A stretch of DNA of 64,000 bases. Origin: Cupriavidus sp. WGlv3 (GTDB taxonomy: Bacteria; Pseudomonadota; Gammaproteobacteria; Burkholderiales; Burkholderiaceae). The notes below the pieces were generated by a model. The model was not told where the DNA came from, did no database searches, and was given only the letters and a program-made list of their open reading frames with translations. This document shows, piece by piece, positions 59,255 through 64,000 of the stretch; the stretch's first letter is position 1; each line of letters opens with the position of its first letter. Position numbers and translations under genes: made by a program. The stretch is taken from positions 17,843-81,842 of the forward strand of contig NZ_JALHRX010000022.1 in NCBI RefSeq assembly GCF_023952475.1, read 5' to 3'.

Positions 59255-60778
59255 TTACTTCAGGCTGATGGTGGTATTCACCCCATCATTGACCGTGGCA
59301 TCGTCAAACCACCGAGCCGTCACCGTCTTGGTCTGGGTGTAGAACTGCACCACCTGCTTGCCGTACGGCCCCAGGTCGCCCAGCTTGGAGCCGCGCGAGC
59401 CGGTGAAGCTGAAGTAGGGCACCGGTACCGGGATGGGGATGTTGATGCCAACCTGGCCGACATCGATCTCGCTCTGGAACTTGCGCGCCGCGGCGCCGCT
59501 CTGCGTGAACACGCCGGTGCCGTTGCCGAACGGGTTGCGGTTGACCAGCGCGATGGCGTCGTCCAGCGTGTCGACGCCGATTACCACCAGCACCGGGCCG
59601 AAGATCTCTTCGGTGTAGATCGACATGTCGGTCTTCACCTCGGTGAAGATGGTCGGGCCGATGAAGTTGCCCTGCGGGTATCCCGGAACTTCCACGCCGC
59701 GACCGTCCATCACCAGCGTGGCGCCTTCGCGCTCGCCGGCGGCGATCAGGCCGAGGATGCGTTCCTTTGCCGCGACCGAAACCACCGGGCCGACATCGGT
59801 GCCCGGCTCGGCGCCGGCGCCGACCTTGAGCGTCCTGGCGCGCGCCACCAGGTCGGGCACCCAGTCACGCGCCGCGCCCACCAGCACCACCACCGAAGTC
59901 GCCATGCAGCGCTGCCCGGCCGCGCCGAAGCCGGCGCCCGCCAGCGCATTGAGGGTCTGTTCCTTGTGCGCGTCGGGCAGCACCACCGCGTGGTTCTTGG
60001 CGCCCATCATCGACTGCACGCGCTTGCCGTGCGCGCCGGCGAGGTTGTAGACATGGGTGCCGACGGCGGTGGAGCCGACGAACGACACCGCCTTGATGTC
60101 CGGGTGCGTGCACAGCGCATCGACCACGTCCTTGGCGCCGTGCACCACGTTCAGCACGCCCGGCGGCACGCCGGCTTCCAGCGCCAGCTTGACCAGCTCC
60201 ATGGTCGACAGCGGATCCTGCTCGGACGGCTTGAGCACGAAAGTATTGCCGCAGACGATCGCCATCGGGAACATCCACAGCGGGATCATCGCCGGGAAGT
60301 TGAACGGGGTGATGCCGGCGCAGACGCCGATCGGCTGCTGCAGCGTGTAGGTGTCGACGGTGGCGGCGACGTTCTCGGCGAAGCCGCCTTGCTGCAGCGT
60401 GCCAATGGAGCAGGCGTGCTCGACCACCTCCAGCCCGCGGAAGATATCGCCTTCGGCATCGGCCAGGGTCTTGCCCTGCTCGGCGGTCAGGATCGCGGCG
60501 ATACGCTTGCTGTGCTCGCGGATCAGCGCCTGGAAGCGCAGCATGACGCGCAGCCGCGCGCCGATCGGCGTGTGGCGCCAGCTAGCAAAGGCGCGGTGCG
60601 CGGCGCCCACGGCTGCCGCGACTTCGCTGGCGGTGGCGAGCGGCACGCGCGCCAGCACTTCCTGCGTCGCGGGGTTGACCACGTTGCGGAATTCGGTGGC
60701 GGACGAGTCCACCCATTCGCCGTTGATCAGCAGCGGTACGGTCGGCACGGCAGTGGCGGTGTTGGGCACGGCAGTCAT
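59255..60778 (-). CDS. mmsA: CoA-acylating methylmalonate-semialdehyde dehydrogenase
   Basis: A 507-residue aldehyde dehydrogenase of the MmsA type. The catalytic cysteine is in FGAAGQRCMATSV near residue 290. The usual general-base Glu loop reads MGAKNHAVVLPDA instead of ELGGK, which is diagnostic for the CoA-dependent enzyme, in which CoA replaces water. The N-terminal PTVPLLINGEWVDSSATEFRNVVNPATQEV is typical. It converts methylmalonate semialdehyde to propionyl-CoA and CO2. It lies 40 bp downstream of the acyl-CoA dehydrogenase gene. Confidence 0.95.
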   Translation of the reverse strand: MTAVPNTATAVPTVPLLINGEWVDSSATEFRNVVNPATQEVLARVPLATASEVAAAVGAAHRAFASWRHTPIGARLRVMLRFQALIREHSKRIAAILTAEQGKTLADAEGDIFRGLEVVEHACSIGTLQQGGFAENVAATVDTYTLQQPIGVCAGITPFNFPAMIPLWMFPMAIVCGNTFVLKPSEQDPLSTMELVKLALEAGVPPGVLNVVHGAKDVVDALCTHPDIKAVSFVGSTAVGTHVYNLAGAHGKRVQSMMGAKNHAVVLPDAHKEQTLNALAGAGFGAAGQRCMATSVVVLVGAARDWVPDLVARARTLKVGAGAEPGTDVGPVVSVAAKERILGLIAAGEREGATLVMDGRGVEVPGYPQGNFIGPTIFTEVKTDMSIYTEEIFGPVLVVIGVDTLDDAIALVNRNPFGNGTGVFTQSGAAARKFQSEIDVGQVGINIPIPVPVPYFSFTGSRGSKLGDLGPYGKQVVQFYTQTKTVTARWFDDATVNDGVNTTISLK

Positions 60779-60818
60779 GGTTGTCTCCGGAGGGTGTTGT
60801 TCTGCAGGGGAAGAAGGG

Positions 60819-61952
60819 TCAGAGGCTGCGCGCGATCAGCATGCGCTGGATCTCGCTGGTGCCTTCGTAGATCTGGGTAATGCGGGCGTCGCGGTAATGG
60901 CGCTCGACCGGATAGTCTTCGAGGTAGCCATAGCCGCCGTGGATCTGCAGCGCCTTCGAGCACACGCGCTCGGCCAGCTCCGACGCATACAGCTTGGCCT
61001 GCGAGGCTTCGGACAGGCACGGCACCCCCTCGCTGCGCATGCGCGCGGCACGATGCACCAGCAGCCGCGCGGCATTCAGTTCGGTGGCCATGTCGGCCAG
61101 CATGTTGGCGATGGGAGGATGCTCGCGCAGCGCGCGGCCGAACTGGATGCGCTCGGACGCGTAGCGGCATGCGGCCTCGAATGCCGAGCGGGCGATGCCG
61201 ATCGCCTGCGCGGCGATGCCGATGCGTCCGCCCTCCAGGTTGGACAGCGCGATGCGCAGGCCCTCGCCGGGCTCGCCCAGCAGCGCGTCGTGCGGGACCA
61301 TGCAGTCTTCCAGCGTGATGGCGCAGGTGTCCGAGGCGCGGATGCCCAGCTTCTTTTCCGGTGCGTGCACGATAAAGCCGGGGGTGTCGGTGGGCACCAG
61401 GAACGCCGAGATGCCTTTCTTGCCGCGCTCCGGCTCGGTCGCGGCAAACACCACCGCCACGCCCGCGCGCTGGCCGTTGGTGACGAACTGCTTGCTGCCG
61501 TTGAGCACCCAGCCGTTGTCGGTAAAGCGGGCGCGGGTGCGCAGGTTGTGCGCTTCGGAGCCGGCCTGCGGCTCGGTCAGGCAGAACGCGCCGATCAGCT
61601 CGCCGCTGGCCAGCCGGGCCAGGTAGCGTTCCTTCTGCGCATCGGTGCCGTAATGCAGGATCGGCCCGCAGCCTACCGAGTTGTGCACGCTCATCATCGT
61701 AGCGCAGGCGGCGCAGCCGGCGGCGATCTCTTCGATGGCGAGCGCGTAGGCGACATAGTCGGTATAGGTGCCGCCCCATTCCTCTGGCACGATCATGCCC
61801 AGTAGCCCCAGCGCGCCCATTTCGGCGACGACCTCGTCGGGAAGGCGGCCGTCGCGGTCCCATTGCGCGGCGCCGCCGGCCAGCCGCTCGGTGGCAAAGG
61901 CGCGCACGCTGTCGCGGATCATGGTTTGCTCTTCGGTGTAGTCGCTGTGCAT
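60819..61952 (-). CDS. acyl-CoA dehydrogenase (isobutyryl-CoA type)
   Basis: A 377-residue flavoprotein acyl-CoA dehydrogenase. Motifs: IGAFCLTEPQAGSEAHNLRTRA near 117-138, NGSKQFVTNGQRAGV near 145-159, RSAFEAACRYASERIQFGRALREHPPI near 235-260, and the catalytic glutamate region IYEGTSEIQRMLIAR near 358-372. In this operon, it would desaturate isobutyryl-CoA to methacrylyl-CoA, the step before the hydratase. It is the first gene of the valine operon. The start at 61952 is 151 bp from the divergent AraC-type gene. Confidence 0.92.
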   Translation of the reverse strand: MHSDYTEEQTMIRDSVRAFATERLAGGAAQWDRDGRLPDEVVAEMGALGLLGMIVPEEWGGTYTDYVAYALAIEEIAAGCAACATMMSVHNSVGCGPILHYGTDAQKERYLARLASGELIGAFCLTEPQAGSEAHNLRTRARFTDNGWVLNGSKQFVTNGQRAGVAVVFAATEPERGKKGISAFLVPTDTPGFIVHAPEKKLGIRASDTCAITLEDCMVPHDALLGEPGEGLRIALSNLEGGRIGIAAQAIGIARSAFEAACRYASERIQFGRALREHPPIANMLADMATELNAARLLVHRAARMRSEGVPCLSEASQAKLYASELAERVCSKALQIHGGYGYLEDYPVERHYRDARITQIYEGTSEIQRMLIARSL

Positions 61953-62103
61953 GGCAGATTGGGTTGGCGTTTGGAGCCGCGCTGCAACTCAGGCAGAATG
62001 CGCGCTCGGCGTTTGACCTGCGGGCAGTGTAGGAACGCCCGGGGCCGGCTCCTATGCCAAAATCCGCCAATCTTCGTGAACTCGTTTGCCACCCGCCAGC
62101 GCC

Positions 62104-63117
62104 ATGGAAAAAGGCAGTGTCGCCATCTGTTTCGTCCACCACGCCATTGCGGGACTGCGTGCGCGCGGCATCGACCCCGATCCGGTGCTGCGCAGCGCCG
62201 GCATTGCCCCGGCGCTGCTGACCGTGCCGCAGGCGCGGGTTTCGGCTGCCAGCTACAGCGAACTGTGGCTGGCGGTGGCCGCGGCGCTGGACGACGAGTT
62301 CTTCGGCCAGGATTCGCGCAGCATGAAGTGCGGCAGCTTTGCCATGCTGTGCCATGCGGTGGCGGGCAGCCGCACGCTGGCGCAGGCTCTGGAGCGCATC
62401 ACGCGGTACTTCCGGCTGCTGCTCGACGATATCGGCGTGCGGCTGGAGCGCCACGGCGACGAGGCCGCGCTGGTGCTGACTACGCCCAGCGCGCACCTGG
62501 GGCGGCAGCCCGGCGTGTTTGCGCAGGAAACCATGCTGATCATGCTGCATGGCCTGATGAGCTGGCTGCTGCGGCGGCGCGTGCCGGTGCGGCTGGCGGC
62601 GTTCGCCTATGCCGAGCCACCGTACAGCGCGGAGTATCGCGTCATGTATTCGCGCCAGCTGGCCTTCGCGCAGCCGGCCACGGCGCTGGTATTCGACGCG
62701 GCGCTGCTGGATCAGCCGGTGCGCCAGGACGAGCGCAGCCTGAAGGCGTTCCTGCGCGATGCGCCGCACAACGTGGTGGTCAAGTATTCGGACCGCAGCA
62801 GCATGGGTGCGCGCGTGCGCAGGCTGCTGCGCAACCAGAGGCCGGATGTGTGGCCGACCTTCGAAGACCTGGCCGTCAGCCTGAACCTGTCGGCATCGTC
62901 ATTGCGGCGCCGGCTGATGGAGGAGGGCGTGAGCTACCAGGACCTGAAGGATGCGCTGCGGCGCGACCTGGCGATCGAAGCGCTCAGCCATTCCGGGCGC
63001 GCGGTCGCGGATATCGCGGCCGAACTCGGCTTTGCCGAGCCCGGCGCGTTCCACCGGGCCTTCCGGCGCTGGACCGGATCGCGCCCGGGGGCCTACCGCC
63101 GCGTGGCGGAAGGCTGA
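62104..63117 (+). CDS. AraC-family transcriptional regulator of the valine operon
   Basis: A 337-residue regulator with an N-terminal Arabinose_bd-like domain (PF12625-type, about residues 20-210) and a C-terminal AraC helix-turn-helix pair (about 240-335: FEDLAVSLNLSASSLRRRLMEEGVSYQDLKDALR, then VADIAAELGFAEPGAFHRAFRRWTG in outline). This layout is that of OruR/MmsR-like regulators. It is divergent from the valine operon across a 151-bp gap, so it is the probable activator responding to valine or 3-hydroxyisobutyrate. Start ATG 62104; an in-frame ATG 18 bases earlier is less likely. Confidence 0.9.
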   Translation: MEKGSVAICFVHHAIAGLRARGIDPDPVLRSAGIAPALLTVPQARVSAASYSELWLAVAAALDDEFFGQDSRSMKCGSFAMLCHAVAGSRTLAQALERITRYFRLLLDDIGVRLERHGDEAALVLTTPSAHLGRQPGVFAQETMLIMLHGLMSWLLRRRVPVRLAAFAYAEPPYSAEYRVMYSRQLAFAQPATALVFDAALLDQPVRQDERSLKAFLRDAPHNVVVKYSDRSSMGARVRRLLRNQRPDVWPTFEDLAVSLNLSASSLRRRLMEEGVSYQDLKDALRRDLAIEALSHSGRAVADIAAELGFAEPGAFHRAFRRWTGSRPGAYRRVAEG

Positions 63118-63125
63118 GTGCGCGG

Positions 63126-63968
63126 CTACAGCTGCGTGGCGTGGTGCCGGATGTGATCGGCGATAAAGCTGGTGATGAAATAGTAGCCGTGGTCGTAGCC
63201 GCTGTGCCGGCGCAGCGTCAGCGGCTGGCCCACGGCCTGGCAGGCCGCGGCGAATGCGTCCGGATGCAGCTGGCTTTGCAGGAACTGGTCGTCCAGGCCC
63301 TGGTCGACCAGGATGCCGGCCGGGAACGGCGCCGCTTGCTGTCGTGCCATCAGCTCGCTCGCGTCATGCTGCGCCCAGGCGGCGCGGTCGCTGCCGAGGT
63401 AGCCGGTAAAGGCCTTCTCGCCCCACGGGCAGCGCGACGGCGCGGCGATTGGCGCGAACGCCGACACCGAGCGGAAGCGCTGCGGATGGCGCTGCGCCAG
63501 CACCAGCGCACCGTGCCCGCCCATCGAATGCCCGAAGATGCCGACGCGCGCGGCATCGCCCGGCAACGCACTGGTCACCAGTTCGAACAGTTCGTCGGCG
63601 ACGTAGCTTTCCATGCGCCAGTGCTTGTGCCACGGTGCCTCGGTGGCATCGAGATAAAACCCCGCGCCCACTCCAAAGTCCCACGCATCCGCTTCGCCGG
63701 GCAGGGCCGCGCCGCGCGGACTGGTATCCGGTGCCACCAGCATCAGGCCGTGCTCGGCGGCAAAACGCTGGGCGCCGGCCTTGATCATGAAGGTCTCTTC
63801 GGTGCAGGTCAGGCCGGCCAGGTAGAACAGCACCGGCACCCGTGCGCCGGCCTGCGCCTGCGGCGGCAGGTAGACCGAGAAACGCATCTGCAGCCCGATT
63901 GCGGCCGAGTCATGACGATAGAAGCGCTGCATGCCGCCGTGGCAGCCATGTTGAGAGATCAGTTCCAT
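63126..63968 (-). CDS. fghA: S-formylglutathione hydrolase
   Basis: A 280-residue serine hydrolase of the FghA/FrmB family, which hydrolyses S-formylglutathione to formate and glutathione in formaldehyde detoxification. The nucleophile Ser148 is in FGHSMGGHGAL, the acid is in DQGLDDQF near residue 224 and the His is in GYDHGYYFI near 257. Other marks are FYLAGLTCTEETFMIKAGAQR near 48-68 and APDTSPRG near 79-86. The companion formaldehyde dehydrogenase gene (adhC/frmA) would be expected upstream, beyond 64000. It ends 8 bp from the AraC gene, convergent. Confidence 0.95.
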   Translation of the reverse strand: MELISQHGCHGGMQRFYRHDSAAIGLQMRFSVYLPPQAQAGARVPVLFYLAGLTCTEETFMIKAGAQRFAAEHGLMLVAPDTSPRGAALPGEADAWDFGVGAGFYLDATEAPWHKHWRMESYVADELFELVTSALPGDAARVGIFGHSMGGHGALVLAQRHPQRFRSVSAFAPIAAPSRCPWGEKAFTGYLGSDRAAWAQHDASELMARQQAAPFPAGILVDQGLDDQFLQSQLHPDAFAAACQAVGQPLTLRRHSGYDHGYYFITSFIADHIRHHATQL

Positions 63969-64000
63969 GTCGGCGCCGTCCTCAGTACAACACCACGGAA

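Noticed and set aside
1..64000. tRNA, rRNA, CRISPR arrays and complete insertion sequences
   Set aside because: None could be recognised by eye; no cloverleaf-type sequence, evenly spaced repeats or transposase motifs were found.

Overview
The window looks like a stretch of a Cupriavidus/Ralstonia-type betaproteobacterial replicon, probably the secondary chromosome. The base composition is GC-rich with strong third-position GC bias. Gene content fits that group: a Bug-type binding protein, MmsA/MmsB valine catabolism, a cyanide-insensitive bd oxidase and a KpsMTEDCFS group 2-like capsule locus. The genus is inferred from gene content, not from a database match. No tRNA, rRNA, CRISPR array or complete insertion sequence was seen.

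Layout. 1-3075: small hypothetical genes and two alpha/beta hydrolases on the minus strand. 3167-6449: a duplicated three-gene module. Each copy has a secreted protein made of (F/Y)DP(F/Y)T(D/E)GAR repeats, a 33-residue membrane peptide and a TetR regulator. GTAGATA-type palindromes lie in the promoters, and a hairpin plus T-run lies in both leaders. 6435-9188: alpha/beta hydrolase, M14-like zinc peptidase and LysR. 9341-13934: Tat-exported phospholipase C, a small lipoprotein and a phosphodiesterase/LamG lipoprotein. 14110-21686: FCD-type GntR regulator divergent from a catabolic run (class V aminotransferase, MFS, amidase, MFS, 2-keto-4-pentenoate hydratase family). 21712-24312: cioAB-type bd oxidase with a DUF2474 small protein. 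24717-32929: TauE/SafE exporter, LysR, then Bug, garD, aldehyde dehydrogenase, garL-type aldolase and an FAD-linked oxidase, consistent with sugar-diacid (galactarate) catabolism. 33095-34183: MBL-fold hydrolase.

35199-47548 is the capsule locus: export ABC transporter (kpsM, kpsT), periplasmic/outer-membrane export proteins (kpsE, kpsD), one AT-rich composite glycosyltransferase gene, kdsA, kpsF, kpsC and kpsS. The single composite gene is the only visible serotype-specific gene. It appears to join a GT-A domain to a domain sharing motifs with the Kdo transferases KpsC and KpsS, which suggests a two-sugar, Kdo-containing capsule. The composition change starts inside the 3' end of kpsD and ends inside the 5' part of kdsA, as expected for cassette exchange.

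48056-50955: membrane protein, membrane hydrolase and cytochrome P450. 50974-52023: beta-barrel-like protein. 52262-53875: YqjI-like (His-rich PadR) and YqjH-like (ferric reductase) pair behind a perfect 22-bp palindrome. 53956-55713: small lipoprotein and AlaC-type aminotransferase. 55727-61952: valine/isobutyrate degradation operon (acyl-CoA dehydrogenase, mmsA, mmsB, enoyl-CoA hydratase, 3-hydroxyisobutyryl-CoA hydrolase) ending in a Crp-like regulator, with an AraC-type regulator divergent at 62104. 63126-63968: S-formylglutathione hydrolase.
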